Source: Rosellinia necatrix (Eukaryota > Ascomycota > Sordariomycetes > Xylariales > Xylariaceae). From it: a stretch of DNA of 64,000 bases. The number at the start of each line of letters is the position of its first letter. Positions within the stretch are counted from its first letter, which is position 1. A program made the translations under genes and the position numbers. Shown piece after piece: positions 46,917 to 58,183 of the stretch. The notes beneath the pieces were generated by a model. The model was not told where the DNA came from and made no database searches. It was given only the letters and a program-made list of their open reading frames with translations. The stretch covers positions 1,302,001 through 1,366,000 of the forward strand of contig JAGYVD010000003.1 of assembly GCA_021209875.1 (NCBI GenBank). Reading direction: 5' to 3'.

Positions 46917-47284
46917 CTTACATACACATCATCATTAAATATGATACCTAATGGTTAGTGCATACCCGCCGATGGAGACCTCCCGTTTAGCACCGACACC
47001 ATTTTCACCCGGCTATAACTATCTGGGGAGCCATTCTTGGGAATACCGTTCATGGTGATGGAATTAATGGGGACGAATCTCTACGTAGATGCCTCTGGTT
47101 GGCCATGCCCTCACCATGTGGCCTCACCGCCCGGTGTCCTTCCTTCATTGTTGGGACGTGAGAAGGTCTGGGCTGGAGGACCGACTAAAGAAAAGGAGCG
47201 AGGGGCAAGCTTTGACGACCCTTACTTAACATGGAGGGGTAATTGTTGGGGGAGCAGTCCTCGTTTGGCGTTGTGCCCACCCCT

Positions 47285-47306
47285 TTTTTTTTTTTTTTTT
47301 TTTTTG
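47285..47306. repeat. Poly-T run
   Basis: 22 consecutive T. Probably a slippage-prone homopolymer; no transposon ends are seen beside it. Confidence 0.9.
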
Positions 47307-49794
47307 GTTTCATAAAGTTTTTGGTTTCAGTCAATAAAAAGTGCCTGGAGATAGAGCATGGAAGATGACGGATTGCCATACTACAGTACACTACATACCT
47401 ATGCAATTTCACGATGGTTGGGGCTGGCAGGCTAGCGGCTTTTGCGCGTGATGAAAGGCGCCGAGGACCGCTTGGACGAAAATAGCATGCTACAAGGTAG
47501 CCCCTCATCCTGTCCATCCTGTCCATCCTGTCCATTCTTGTGCACTAGGTAGTTGCATTGCTATGTAATGCGGCACGCATGAACTGCATTGGCACCGGAT
47601 GGCAAAGGTCTTCAATTCGATATTAGTAATAGAGACACCGACGGAGGTACATAGCTGGATGGGTTGTTGACGGCACCAACCGAAAGTCGGCGCAACTCCG
47701 AAATCGACTAGCATGACTAAGTGGAAGTTCCGAGGGAATAGGTAGATTCGACGGCGGCCCTGTCATCGAGAGAGGTTAATCGTACTACACATGCTGTAGG
47801 CTACAGCAAATATTGATTATTGCAGATATTTGACCCCCTGGACCAAGATCTCTCTTTCCTTCTTTCTCTTTCTCTTTCTTTTTTCTCCTTCTGGAATCTC
47901 ATATATATAAAAGTATAATTGAGTAGCAATGCCCATCTAATCACATCTATAATATGAAGGTAGATACACTGCTGTACCTAAACTCGGTGCAAAGGCCTGC
48001 ATGGGCATCCTGGGGCGAAATCCTGGCACATGTCGAGTAGGACCCGGCTCCAAAATCGTGGGCTTCCATCCCGACACACTGGACTGGGATCTGGCTTCCG
48101 GATTCTCCCATCCGCTAGACAGGGTTGGGGGCTCTGATTGGATGATTCAACACGAGGCCAGAATCGGGCAAATCAGATGTTTGCAAGAGTCATCATCCCC
48201 ATATTTCCGCCTCCAATTTCTGCTGGACGCGTGCCCTCTCTGCCTTCCGGTTTGTTCTCTTGAGCGGCCGTCGAAGCTGACCAAAGAAGTCACCGCCCCC
48301 GGTCGACTTTTGGAGACGGTGGCCTTCGCTCGCTTGGCGTGCTTCCTCGTCGCGCACATCCGATGTTACCGGTCGAGCGGGTTTTTGGCGGACCCGTCTT
48401 GGTGCTTGGATTTTGGACGCACTGGGATCTTGGCCGACCAGTGACGACCGAGGGAATTCGTTACCAACAGCGAGTGTGACTTGCACCTACACCACCATGT
48501 ATCCTGTCATTAGGTAGTTACAGGGTAACTATGTTGGTAGAGTAATGCTGTACGGATAGGATCACCAAAACTAGAACCTCAGAACAAAATCCCTCGTGCT
48601 AGCCAGGTAAAGAGGGGAATACAAGAGCTGTTGAATGTATGCATATCAATTCCATGTTCAGCCTCTCAAATGTTACCCGGGGGTAACCTTCAAACGGGAT
48701 AACAACCAACGCCGGGCTGACTGCTCCAGTTCGATGATGCTGAAACTGCAAACGGATCGGTTGACTTGCACTTTGGGGCCTCTGTGTGAAGTTCCGGATT
48801 ATTCCCATTACCCATGGCGGCGGCGGCAAGGCGTTATTGTGATCGAACGGAATAAGCGCTAGATGGCGCCCAAACTTGTTCCTCGCTGTCGCTCTAATAT
48901 GCAGGTCAGATTTCGTCTTGTGTGGTGCACTACCTGCTACCTGCTCCAAGAAGAGATGGTTGCAGAGCAGATCGACAATGTATGGCTGTGATGTTTTGTC
49001 GTTGCCTGAGTCACACGGCCGCACCATGTCGTAATGTCGTAATGTCGTAATATTGTAGGAGTGATGCCTACGTGCCTACACAAGACGGAAGCGATACACT
49101 CGCGCGGCCTTGTTTGTCACCTGCCTATGTGGTTGTCTTCACTTGTGTGGGAAGGGAAAGTGGACAAGGGCTGGTGGAAACACCAAAATATTGCCGGATT
49201 CTACGTATATGCTGGAGAGCTAGCAGCGAGCACACAATGTACACTAAGCTAAAGCGCCCCGGACGAGACCGGAGCCGGGCCAGCAAGGCGTTTTGGGTGT
49301 TGGAATCGCTTCTTACTCCACCGATCTTGATTGAGAGGAGTTACCTACTACGTGGAGGTTCTGCAATGGGGGTGGTCTACACCCAAGCAGCAATACATTA
49401 GGTACATACCTAGGTACCTACTTTGATTAGCATGGTAAAGGCCATATTACAGCAGGTGACGAAGAAGGGCTAGAGATCTGATTTGCTGCGAGTGATGTAG
49501 GTACAGTGTAATACGGTATGGATACTGCCTAAACTCTAGTTCCTGCTGGAAGCTACTGCAGTGTCCAGGTTAGGTATGTCCTAAAAAAAAAAATCCATGC
49601 GACCGCTTTCAGTTGTACAGATAGGCACGACACCAAACCCACTTGCTCACACTCATTATTACTCTCGATAATTCCCTACTTTCCGGCAGTCAATTCCTCC
49701 TTCCTCCTCGTTTTCTTCTATCCAATTCAACCCAACCCAAAAGGTCCCACACTTATTCAATCGCGCGTTTGTTTGACGGCTGAACTGCTGTCAA

Positions 49795-50186
49795 ATGAAC
49801 CTGCAACGACCTCCGTTACCTTTCCTCCATGTAAGTCATAGTCATCGTCATCGGGCTATCTCTCTTGCCACCAAGACCGACTGGCTGGTCTTTTTATTTT
49901 ATTTTGAAAAAAGTTTTATATGCCCTGCGGCTGTTTTTTTGGCCCCCTTCACTTCGTCAACTCACGGGCATTGCTCGCTAAGCGTACATGTGCTACTAAT
50001 GGCCTCGTGTGCATCCAATTGCTCAATATCAGTCCTTTAAATTGCCTCCCATTCGTCTCGCCCAGTGGCCGTGGCCGTGGTGATACTGTTCAATTTTGAA
50101 TCCCGGAACTCGCGCGACACATAGCTTGTTCGGATATGCTAACAATCTCCTGCGTCTAGTCCCCCTCCCCTCCTGGCGTCCTCTAA
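49795..50186 (+). promoter_or_regulatory. Spliced upstream ORF directly abutting the PPR start codon
   Basis: An ATG at 49795 opens 12 codons up to a strong donor (CAT|GTAAGT, 49831). A leader intron with branch TGCTAAC and acceptor GTCTAG at 50159 fits the consensus. After splicing the uORF has 20 codons and stops at TAA (50184-50186), immediately followed by the main ATG (TAAATG). The frame was read directly; actual splicing and translation are inferred. Confidence 0.55.
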
Positions 50187-53100
50187 ATGCCCACCATCTA
50201 CTCCTCCCTTTACCAGAACTTTATCCGTCAAGGATTTGCGAAATCTTTCACCCACGGCTACGCACAATCCGTCGTAGCTGCCACTCACCCACATGTTCTA
50301 AACACACAGAACCGTCCTTCCTTCGGTCGGCGTGCTAGTCAGCGTGTCGGACGCTTCCCTACCCTTCAGCTCCAAAATGCCTTTCATGCTGCCAGTGCGA
50401 ATGCTCTCCAAGAGCATCGCCACGAGCGACATGGCAGCCTTGGCAACTTAGAGGCCTACTTTGAGGCCCTCAAAACCAAGGAGGATGATGGCGGGGTCGA
50501 GAAAGAGTGGACTCAGTTCCAGTTCCCGAAGCCTATTGAGTGGAAGCCGAACGCTGAGTCGATACTCGAGGGACCCGAGCCTGGTTTACGAACCCCCGGG
50601 ACCGAGGCTGTTGATAGCATCCATCTAGGGCAAACATCGCAGGATGCCCCTGTCGCTGTCGACGCCGAGGTCGCTCTGGCACACATCGATGCCGCTATCG
50701 AGAAGGAGATTGAGGTTCGTGAGCTTCGCGAGGCTCTTGAAGAAAGTACAAGCAATTCCTTGCGAGCGTCTTCACCGGCTGCCGCGAGCGTTGGACAGTC
50801 TCGGGCTTTAACGCCTACGATTGAGAGAACATCGACACCCGCTAGTGTAGCTCGGAGCGTCACTCCACCCGTAGATTCCCAGGCACAGAGCTATGCGGAT
50901 CATCTCACCAAATTGGGTGAAGATGGACGATATGCTGAGATCCCCGCTGTTTTCGAGGCCATGTTGGTGGCCGATATTAAGCCTACCGCGCCGGCTTATA
51001 ACGCTTTGTTGGTCGCGGCGATTCACATCCCTAGCGAGAAGTATGAGGCCGTCTCGAAGGTATTGGACGTCTACGCGGATATGAAGAGACGCAATGTCGT
51101 TCCGAATGCTGATACGTATAACATTCTTGTGGGGTTGCTGGCTGCTCGGTGCTTGGAGGTGAGCTGCCTCAAGCAGGGTCTTGACGAGAAGCGTGTGCGA
51201 TTCGGTGGTATGGACGAACCTGGCAAATTCATGTTTGCCTCGAATGAGCTGGAACATGCCATTCTGTCTGAGGATGATCGACTGGATTTAGCCTTGAAAC
51301 TCTTCGATTCGTCCGTTACCACGCGCAGTGCTAATTATTCGTCGGAAACCTACCATCAACTCATTTCAGCCTGCGCCCAGGCTGGCCGCGTGACCGAGAT
51401 GCTGTCTTTGTTCGAACACATGGAGATGACCGGCACTGTTCCATTTGCTGCCACGTTCCCATCGATGATCGCGGCGTTTGGTCGCACAGGCGATCTGGCC
51501 AGTGCGGTGGAATGCTACAATGAGTACAAGGACCTCGCGATAGCACATGACAGCGGCAAATATACGCTGAATGACCGGCTCGACGCTCAGGTTTATGCTT
51601 CTGTTATCCATGCATACGTGATCAATGGCAAAGTCGACGGAGCCTTGAGATTCTATGAGAAGTTGGTGGCGACTTACGGTGTCCGTCTTGCCGATATTTA
51701 CGATGTTGCTGTCAGCGGTGGGTTTGTTAAAGGTCTAATATCTAGTGGCATCCATCAAGAAGCTTTACAATGGGCACAGAGCATCGAAGATCAGACTCGG
51801 ATTGACGATATCGCCGATATCGCGACTGCTGCCGCCGATGCTGGTGATCGACTGACTGCCGTTGAAGCTTTTGCCAAAATCCCTAGTGCCTACAAGCGGA
51901 TTGCTACACCGGCGATGGCTCTGCTGGCTCTGTGTGTTCGTGAAGGGGATATTCTGGGTGCGTCAACGTACTGGCAAATTCTCAAGAGCCCAAGTATCGA
52001 GGCCAATGCCTCGTTAATCGAGCCAACCGCCATGTATGCAGTCGCTATGATTGGTTCAGGCCAAGTCGCGGTAGGCCTTACGGAATCTGAGCTGATGTTC
52101 CACCGGATCCGGGATGTCGAGGCGGATAGCAGCAAGAAGCTCCAACTTGACGAGGAAGTCGAGGAGGGCGTAGATTTCATCTCGACTTACATGTCCGTTC
52201 GCGGGATAACAGACCCTCGTACTGTACCTTCGGCCACCGGTTTTGTTTCTCCTCAGCCGAGCTTCCCTGCTTCACCACACCCTTCGACTGGCTTGAGTTC
52301 TAGCCTCGAGGATAATTTCGACCCTTATGCGCATTCTACAGACTTTAAGGGATCGTCAATCATCTCTGATGAGTTAGAGGGTGCTCATGGTCGCAAGGGC
52401 CCCCGCCTTAACGAGGCGCTCAGTCGTTTCCGCAACATGCGGCGGGCTGGTCGGCATCCGAGATATATCACTTATTCTAAGCTGATTTCTGCAGCTGCTC
52501 GTGAGAACAAAATGAATCTTTGCCATGAAATTCTCTCCATGGCACGGACTGACGTCCCTCTCCTGCCACAATACCCAGTCGTTCGTTATGGCTGGTCCTC
52601 CATTCTTGATGCTATGGTTGGTGCATGCTTAACCCTTGGCGACCGAGGACTAGCTGAACAGTACCACATGGAACTCTTGACCATGGGTGCGGCACCGTCA
52701 GCAAATACCTTCGGCCTTTATATCACCACTCTGAAGGAGTCAACTAAAACCTTCGATGAAGCTTCGGAGGCCGTCAAGATTTTCCTGCGGGCCAAGGCGG
52801 AGGGCGTCGAACCGTCTTCCTTCCTATACAATGCCCTCATTGGCAAACTGGGTAAGGCTCGTCGTATTGATGACTGTCTATTCTATTTTGCCGAGATGCG
52901 CGCACTCGGTATCAAACCAACTAGCGTCACATATGGAACTATCGTCAACGCGTTGTGCAGAGTGAGCGATGAGAAATTTGCCGAGGAGTTGTTTGATGAG
53001 ATGGAGGCCATGCCTAACTACAAGGCTCGGCCTGCTCCCTATAATAGCATGATGCAATTTTTCCTCACCACGAAGCGGGATAAGTCCAAGGTTCTTGCGT

Positions 53101-53732
53101 ACTACGAACGCATGAAGGCAAAGAGTATTGCGCCGACAGCGCACACATTCAAGTTACTGGTCGATACCCATGCCACTCTTGAGCCTGTTAATATGACGGC
53201 TGCCGAAGCTGTTCTGGATATGATTCGTTCCTCTGGTCAGCGCCCGGAGCCTGTCCACTACGCATCCCTCATCCATGCTCGAGGCTGCGTACTACATGAC
53301 ATGGAGGGCGCACGAAAGATCTTCAAATCAGTCATGAGCGACCCCAGTATCCCGGCTAATGCTTGCCTGTTCCAAGCCTTGTTCGAAGCTATGGTTGCCA
53401 ACCACCGTGTTGCTGACACGGAGCCGGTACTGACTCAGATGAAACAACGTCGCGTCGAGCTTACACCCTACATTGCCAACACCCTGATCCATGGCTGGGC
53501 CGGCGAGAAAAACATCACCAAAGCGGCATCGATTTACAACAGCGTTAGTTTTGAGAAGCGTGAACCTAGCACGTATGAAGCTATGACACGTGCCTATCTT
53601 GCGGTCGAGGAGCGCGACCAGGCCCAAACCATCGTGGCAGAAATGCTGTCTCGGGGATACCCTGGTGCAGTTGTTAACAAGATACTCGAGCTCCTTGGCG
53701 GTGGCAGCCACGAGGCCAACGCGACTGCTTAA
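50187..53732 (+). CDS. Large pentatricopeptide-repeat protein, probably mitochondrial
   Basis: 1181 aa, one coding exon. The N-terminus (MPTIYSSLYQNFIRQGFAKS) is rich in Arg, Ser and hydroxylated residues and lacks acid, like a matrix targeting peptide. PPR motifs include KPTAPAYNALLVAAIHI, VPNADTYNILVGLLA, SETYHQLISACAQAGRV, TVPFAATFPSMIAAFGRTGD, AGRHPRYITYSKLISAA, EPSSFLYNALIGKLGKARR, IKPTSVTYGTIVNALCRV, IAPTAHTFKLLVDTHA and LTPYIANTLIHGWAGE. Such proteins bind organellar RNA and control its stability or translation. Its size and repeat number recall Neurospora CYA-5 (COX1 mRNA expression), but orthology cannot be decided here, so no symbol is given. A variable linker with Pro/Ser-rich sequence lies near residues 690-725. 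Confidence 0.88.
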   Translation: MPTIYSSLYQNFIRQGFAKSFTHGYAQSVVAATHPHVLNTQNRPSFGRRASQRVGRFPTLQLQNAFHAASANALQEHRHERHGSLGNLEAYFEALKTKEDDGGVEKEWTQFQFPKPIEWKPNAESILEGPEPGLRTPGTEAVDSIHLGQTSQDAPVAVDAEVALAHIDAAIEKEIEVRELREALEESTSNSLRASSPAAASVGQSRALTPTIERTSTPASVARSVTPPVDSQAQSYADHLTKLGEDGRYAEIPAVFEAMLVADIKPTAPAYNALLVAAIHIPSEKYEAVSKVLDVYADMKRRNVVPNADTYNILVGLLAARCLEVSCLKQGLDEKRVRFGGMDEPGKFMFASNELEHAILSEDDRLDLALKLFDSSVTTRSANYSSETYHQLISACAQAGRVTEMLSLFEHMEMTGTVPFAATFPSMIAAFGRTGDLASAVECYNEYKDLAIAHDSGKYTLNDRLDAQVYASVIHAYVINGKVDGALRFYEKLVATYGVRLADIYDVAVSGGFVKGLISSGIHQEALQWAQSIEDQTRIDDIADIATAAADAGDRLTAVEAFAKIPSAYKRIATPAMALLALCVREGDILGASTYWQILKSPSIEANASLIEPTAMYAVAMIGSGQVAVGLTESELMFHRIRDVEADSSKKLQLDEEVEEGVDFISTYMSVRGITDPRTVPSATGFVSPQPSFPASPHPSTGLSSSLEDNFDPYAHSTDFKGSSIISDELEGAHGRKGPRLNEALSRFRNMRRAGRHPRYITYSKLISAAARENKMNLCHEILSMARTDVPLLPQYPVVRYGWSSILDAMVGACLTLGDRGLAEQYHMELLTMGAAPSANTFGLYITTLKESTKTFDEASEAVKIFLRAKAEGVEPSSFLYNALIGKLGKARRIDDCLFYFAEMRALGIKPTSVTYGTIVNALCRVSDEKFAEELFDEMEAMPNYKARPAPYNSMMQFFLTTKRDKSKVLAYYERMKAKSIAPTAHTFKLLVDTHATLEPVNMTAAEAVLDMIRSSGQRPEPVHYASLIHARGCVLHDMEGARKIFKSVMSDPSIPANACLFQALFEAMVANHRVADTEPVLTQMKQRRVELTPYIANTLIHGWAGEKNITKAASIYNSVSFEKREPSTYEAMTRAYLAVEERDQAQTIVAEMLSRGYPGAVVNKILELLGGGSHEANATA

Positions 53733-54718
53733 GTTCTCTGTTGGCGATTACTGTTGCCGATTTTATTTTTCCTTTCGGGTCCATTTCCTTTGTCCTGGCT
53801 TCTACTGCGATACCCCCTGTGTTGAAAAATTAATGGGTTTGGACGGGTGCTGGGGGATCGGTTGAAGCGGAGGACCGCTTATCATATATCTTGTTTCTAT
53901 CCTGGTTCCGGGTGAGGTCGTCCCTCCGAAGCAAAGGCCGGCGTTATCTGGAGCAGCGGACCTCATATAAAACGGAGAGGGCTGGACCTGGGCATTGGTT
54001 GGGAAAGAGCATCAGCCGGCGCGCTGGTAATAGATACATCTCCCCTTTGCATATATACTGAGAAAGAAAATTTGCTGCATTTTCGGGTCGAGGGCGCAGG
54101 TAGAATTAGGAAACGGTTAGGAAGATGGGCCTTGGCAACGGGACAAGAAAAAGGGTTGTCTGTTGTTGCTAATGGCTGATGGGACATGTCGGCCCATGAC
54201 TACGAGGAGCAAAGCATTTGCACTGCATAGTGGGCGTCGGCTGTCCCGTTCTCATGTATACTATCTAGATGAGGATGGGAATTTATTCTACGAGCTATCT
54301 GACCTCGTCACTTTTCATCTTGCCTTGATTGTGATTACGTATATTTTGGTTTGGGAGACTGTTGAAATAGAATGAACGACCTTCGTGTGTATTGTGTGTG
54401 TCTCCCCCCTATGATGCTGGGTGTCTTAAGGCGGAGTTATACGTACCTGGGTAGTCTTCCCTTCAGCGTACCTACTACCTAAGTAAGTACCGTTAGACTA
54501 GGTACCTAGACGTTAATAATACTTATAGCTAACCCCACCTCCTCTACCTGTTAGGTAAGTATCTATGCGCATAGTTATGCATTTATCGAACTGCAACCCC
54601 CACATTTACCCTTATCGGTGAATACTACAGTGTTCCGACCGCCAAAAAGTTAGCAGAGGTGAAGTCGAATTCTGCCGCCTCTCGCAAGACTCGCCCTCGC
54701 CGTCCAAAATCCGTCACA
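53733..54718. other. Intergenic region PPR / DBP7
   Basis: Holds the 3' UTR of the PPR gene and the promoter of DBP7; TACCTA motifs occur at about 54465-54515. Small ORFs at 53963-54187 and 54163-54375 are not supported. Reading from a GTG at 54659 would extend DBP7 but is not needed. Confidence 0.6.
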
Positions 54719-57097
54719 ATGTCTAACGGGGGTCTACTTTTAAATTTCGACCTCACCGATCAGCCTCTAAAACGGCAGGTGAAATTCACCGGAGGCCGCT
54801 GGAGGGATCGAGTGAGCGCGCAACGAAGTGCGAAGCGGAACGGAGACGGCCAGTCCACCAGCGCCAATGCCACGCCGTTGGCCACCAACCGACGAGACCA
54901 CGATCCCTCGCTGCCCGACGACATCGGCCATGAGAGGCCTGCCAAGAGACAAAGAACGCAGGGCGATCCCCCTCGCGGGCGGCCGGATGCCTCCTCGAGA
55001 TCGCTGTCGTACATGACGGGCAAACTTCCTCCAGGAAGCATCAATGCCGGGCCGAAGAACTCCGGCCAGGGCAACAAGCAGCCTGGCGGGGTGGTCTCGA
55101 GGCTATTTAGCTCCAACCCAACCCCGAAAACCGTCTTCGAAGACCCCGTTGAGAACGTGGAGCCTGCCATGGCGTCGAACGCCCCTCTCTCCGACGAAGC
55201 CGAGAACTTTCATGCCTTGGGGCTGTCACGGCGCATTGCTCACCACCTGTCTACTAAGCTCGAGATGAAGGCCCCGACTTCTATCCAGAAAAACGCTATA
55301 CCTCCGCTCGTCCGAGAAGACAGCGATGCCTTTCTTCAGGCCCAGACAGGGTCTGGTAAAACGCTGGCCTACCTCTTGCCCATTGTTCAACGAATAATGG
55401 CTATGAGCCAGAATGAGGATGGGACGAATACCGGAGTCCAGATTCATCGCGATTCCGGCCTTTTCGCTATTATTCTAGCTCCTACGCGCGAGCTGTGTAA
55501 ACAAATCGCGACCGTGCTTGAAAAGATACTCCGTTGCGCGCCCTGGATCGTCAGTACCACTGTGATAGGAGGCGAAAGCAAGAAATCAGAGAAGGCACGG
55601 CTACGAAAGGGCGTCAATATCCTAGTTGCGACTCCCGGCCGACTGGCCGACCACTTAGACAACACCAAGGTCCTTGACGTTGGCACCGTTAGATGGCTTG
55701 TGTTAGATGAGGGCGACAGGCTTATGGAAATGGGATTTGAGGACGAGCTGAAGAGCATTGTCGGCAAAATACGTGAGGAAGGGTTGAAGGGAGCCAACAA
55801 AGATGGCGTCAAATTCGACAAGTTGCCCCAGCGGAGAGTGACTGTTCTTTGCTCTGCGACTATGAAAAGAAACGTCCAAAAGCTCGGGGAAATTAGTTTA
55901 CAAGACGCCATCCACATCGCCGGTACTGAGGGTGGAAATGACGGGGAAGGTACGGCTGAGATAGACGAGGCCGTATTCGCGGCACCCTCGCAGCTCAGAC
56001 AGAGCTACCTCATCGTACCGGCCAAACTACGGCTAGTCACGTTAATTGCGCTTTTGAAGTCATCTTTCGCCCGCAGAGGATCCATCATGAAGGCCATCAT
56101 CTTCATATCCTGCGCCGATTCGGTTGATTTCCACTTCGAACTTTTCCGAGATGCTGGGACCCGGTCTGCTTCTTCCGAGGAAACATCATTAACAGACGGT
56201 ACCGTCGCGGATGCCGCTTATGTTACGTCCCCGGCCAATCCCGCTGTTTCTTTACTCAGATTGCACGGATCTCTACCGCAGCCGGTTCGTACAGCGACGC
56301 TCAACTCGTTTCGCAGCTTGAACGACCCGTGTGTGCTTATTACCACTGATATTGCGTCACGCGGTCTCGATGTGCCCGCAGTCGATCTTGTGATCGAATA
56401 CGACCCGGCGTTCAGCGTTGATGACCACACACATCGTATTGGACGAACAGCTCGTGCTGGCCGGCCTGGAAAAGCAGTGCTTTTCATCCAGCCCGGGTGC
56501 GAGGAGGGATACATAGATCTTCTGAACTCAACAGCATCGTCAGTTGCGCCGCAGTCGTATGAATCCACGCTTCAAAAGGGTTTCTTTACACCTATCACCC
56601 TGCCGAAGCCAAACAGGGAGCAGGACGCTCCCACACTAGTGTCGGAAAAGCAAACACCAAATTCCCGAGCCGAAGCGCTGCAGCTCCATATCGAACAGCG
56701 GCTCCTTGTCACGGAAAAGGAAGGCAGCAATAGCAAATTTCTGGACTCAGCTCGCCAGGCATTCCGGTCACACATCCGTGCCTATGCCACTCACGTGCGT
56801 GACGAGCGTAAATACTTTGATATCACTCAGCTTCACCTGGGCCACACGGCGAAGAGCTATGGATTAAGGGAGGCACCCGGGGGTATCGGTGGCGGGCCAA
56901 CGAGGAGGACATTTCGGGGAGGGCAGGGCAAAAGCGGCGAGGAGAAGGGCGCAGACAGAGATGGCAAGGATAAGGCGTCTGGCACGAGACGCATTGCTGA
57001 CGACGACATTCCAGCTGTGGATGAGGCTGCGGCGGCTCGAATGCGCATGAAGATGAAGCAAGTGATGAATGCGGCCAGCGAATTTAATCTAGGGTAG
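54719..57097 (+). CDS. DBP7: ATP-dependent RNA helicase DBP7 (DDX31 type)
   Basis: Nucleolar DEAD-box helicase required for early 60S ribosome assembly. 792 aa from the ATG at 54719 (MSNGGLLLNFDL), single exon. Basic, low-complexity N-terminus, then the Q motif (FHALGLSRRIAHHL..APTSIQKNAIP), motif I AQTGSGKT at 208-215, Ia PTRELCKQ, Ib TPGRLADHLD, motif II LDEGDRLMEMGF (DEGD at 330-333 instead of DEAD), motif III CSAT, motif V ITTDIASRGLD and motif VI HRIGRTARAGR. DEGD with the long spacer before CSAT and the C-terminal RAFRSHIRAYATH..DVR-type region (ARQAFRSHIRAYATH, LHLGHTAKSYGLREAP) are characteristic of Dbp7. The C-terminus is basic. Confidence 0.95.
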   Translation: MSNGGLLLNFDLTDQPLKRQVKFTGGRWRDRVSAQRSAKRNGDGQSTSANATPLATNRRDHDPSLPDDIGHERPAKRQRTQGDPPRGRPDASSRSLSYMTGKLPPGSINAGPKNSGQGNKQPGGVVSRLFSSNPTPKTVFEDPVENVEPAMASNAPLSDEAENFHALGLSRRIAHHLSTKLEMKAPTSIQKNAIPPLVREDSDAFLQAQTGSGKTLAYLLPIVQRIMAMSQNEDGTNTGVQIHRDSGLFAIILAPTRELCKQIATVLEKILRCAPWIVSTTVIGGESKKSEKARLRKGVNILVATPGRLADHLDNTKVLDVGTVRWLVLDEGDRLMEMGFEDELKSIVGKIREEGLKGANKDGVKFDKLPQRRVTVLCSATMKRNVQKLGEISLQDAIHIAGTEGGNDGEGTAEIDEAVFAAPSQLRQSYLIVPAKLRLVTLIALLKSSFARRGSIMKAIIFISCADSVDFHFELFRDAGTRSASSEETSLTDGTVADAAYVTSPANPAVSLLRLHGSLPQPVRTATLNSFRSLNDPCVLITTDIASRGLDVPAVDLVIEYDPAFSVDDHTHRIGRTARAGRPGKAVLFIQPGCEEGYIDLLNSTASSVAPQSYESTLQKGFFTPITLPKPNREQDAPTLVSEKQTPNSRAEALQLHIEQRLLVTEKEGSNSKFLDSARQAFRSHIRAYATHVRDERKYFDITQLHLGHTAKSYGLREAPGGIGGGPTRRTFRGGQGKSGEEKGADRDGKDKASGTRRIADDDIPAVDEAAAARMRMKMKQVMNAASEFNLG

Positions 57098-58183
57098 AGA
57101 ATTTAACCCAGGGTAGAGCGGATATATAGAAATCTCTCGCCAACTGCCAACCCACACGGGTAACACACTGATTCAACGACGATGCCGTGTTTCAACCTGG
57201 CAACAGTAATGTGAACAATGAGTAAGTACTTGGGTTATTTATTCTGAGACTTTGGATGATTGGCCTCACATCAAGCACGGCGGTCGGAAGAACTGTCTAT
57301 GAATGGTCCTGTTTGATGCTTCGATGTCCCTAAAGCCGAACAAATGTTCAGTTAGATGTAGTTGATAGCAATCTTTATACCAACATTGTATAGTAACGAC
57401 TATTATACTACGTACTACGTAATTATGTGCGATGAAGTATACTATAGTGAGTACCTTGATAATAGTTGGGCATTATAACAAGCCTTGGTAGAAGTATGTA
57501 TGGATGTACCCTAGGTAGGTAGGTACCGGGGGGTCCCCGGAGTGGCTCCGCTAGGGGTTTTTCGTTATAAGTCATAATATAGATCCATGTCATCTTCAAA
57601 TCATGACCGAATTAGAGTTATCGATACTGGACCGCCCAACTTCAAGGTTCCAAGTTGCGGCGAAATAGGTAATTCCTAGGCGACGTTTAATTACCTACCT
57701 ACCTATCTACCTGCCTGCCTGCCTACTCCCTTACAGGTACCCTCTTACTGTCTGGCCTACGCTCACATCACAGGCTGACTGGCAGGGCTCCCTCTTGGGT
57801 CTTGCAGTGGACAGCGGCGCATCCGCGCACCACCCACACCCACACCCACACCACCGCCGGGACCACCACCTCTCACGGTCTCACCACGACACCAACACAA
57901 CACCACCGCCACCGCAACTCCGGCTACCCCGTGCTCCGCAGTCCGTGCATGCACAAGTACCCCCAGCAGCGCCGCCGATCACCCGCCCATCGCCCGTCAA
58001 TCGCTCGATGTGCAGAGCTGACGACGCCCTGTGGGAGAAGAAGACCACGAGGCCGAGGACGAGGACGAGAACGGGGAACGTAGAACGAGAACGGGGAACG
58101 TAGAGCGAAGACGAAGACGGAGACGGAGACGGAGACGGAGACATCAAACGGCTCCCCCGCCGACAGCGCGGCCTGCCTAACCC
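57098..58183. other. Intergenic region and TRS85 leader with simple repeats
   Basis: Contains a small GC-rich inverted repeat at 57526-57540 (CCGGGG, GGT, CCCCGG), a CCTA/CCTG array at about 57690-57725, a CACCCA-rich stretch near 57830-57860, a ~20-bp duplication near 58068-58107 and GGAGAC repeats at 58113-58142. The ORFs at 57763-58226 on both strands follow from this low complexity. Confidence 0.6.
58113..58142. repeat. GGAGAC hexamer repeat in the TRS85 leader
   Basis: About four to five GGAGAC units, 40-70 bp upstream of the TRS85 ATG, hence probably in the mRNA leader. Confidence 0.85.

Larger units (their letters stand above)
43605..49794. other. 6.2-kb region without a supported gene
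   Basis: Contents: dense CCTA/TAGG and TACTT motifs at about 43860-44060; short protein-like pieces near 45075-45190 on the plus strand (for example DVTALDAALRAQEELW) with no usable gene model; a (CA)n array at about 46362-46404 followed by an A run; (TGTA)n at 46888-46916; and a 22-nt T run at 47285-47306. The ORFs at 48001-48444 (+), 48193-48486 (-) and 48599-49027 (-) overlap each other and carry no recognisable domain. Confidence 0.5.

Noticed and set aside
48001..49027. Overlapping ORFs of 147, 97 and 142 residues
   Set aside because: They lie on opposite strands and overlap, with no signal, repeats or domain; probably chance ORFs.
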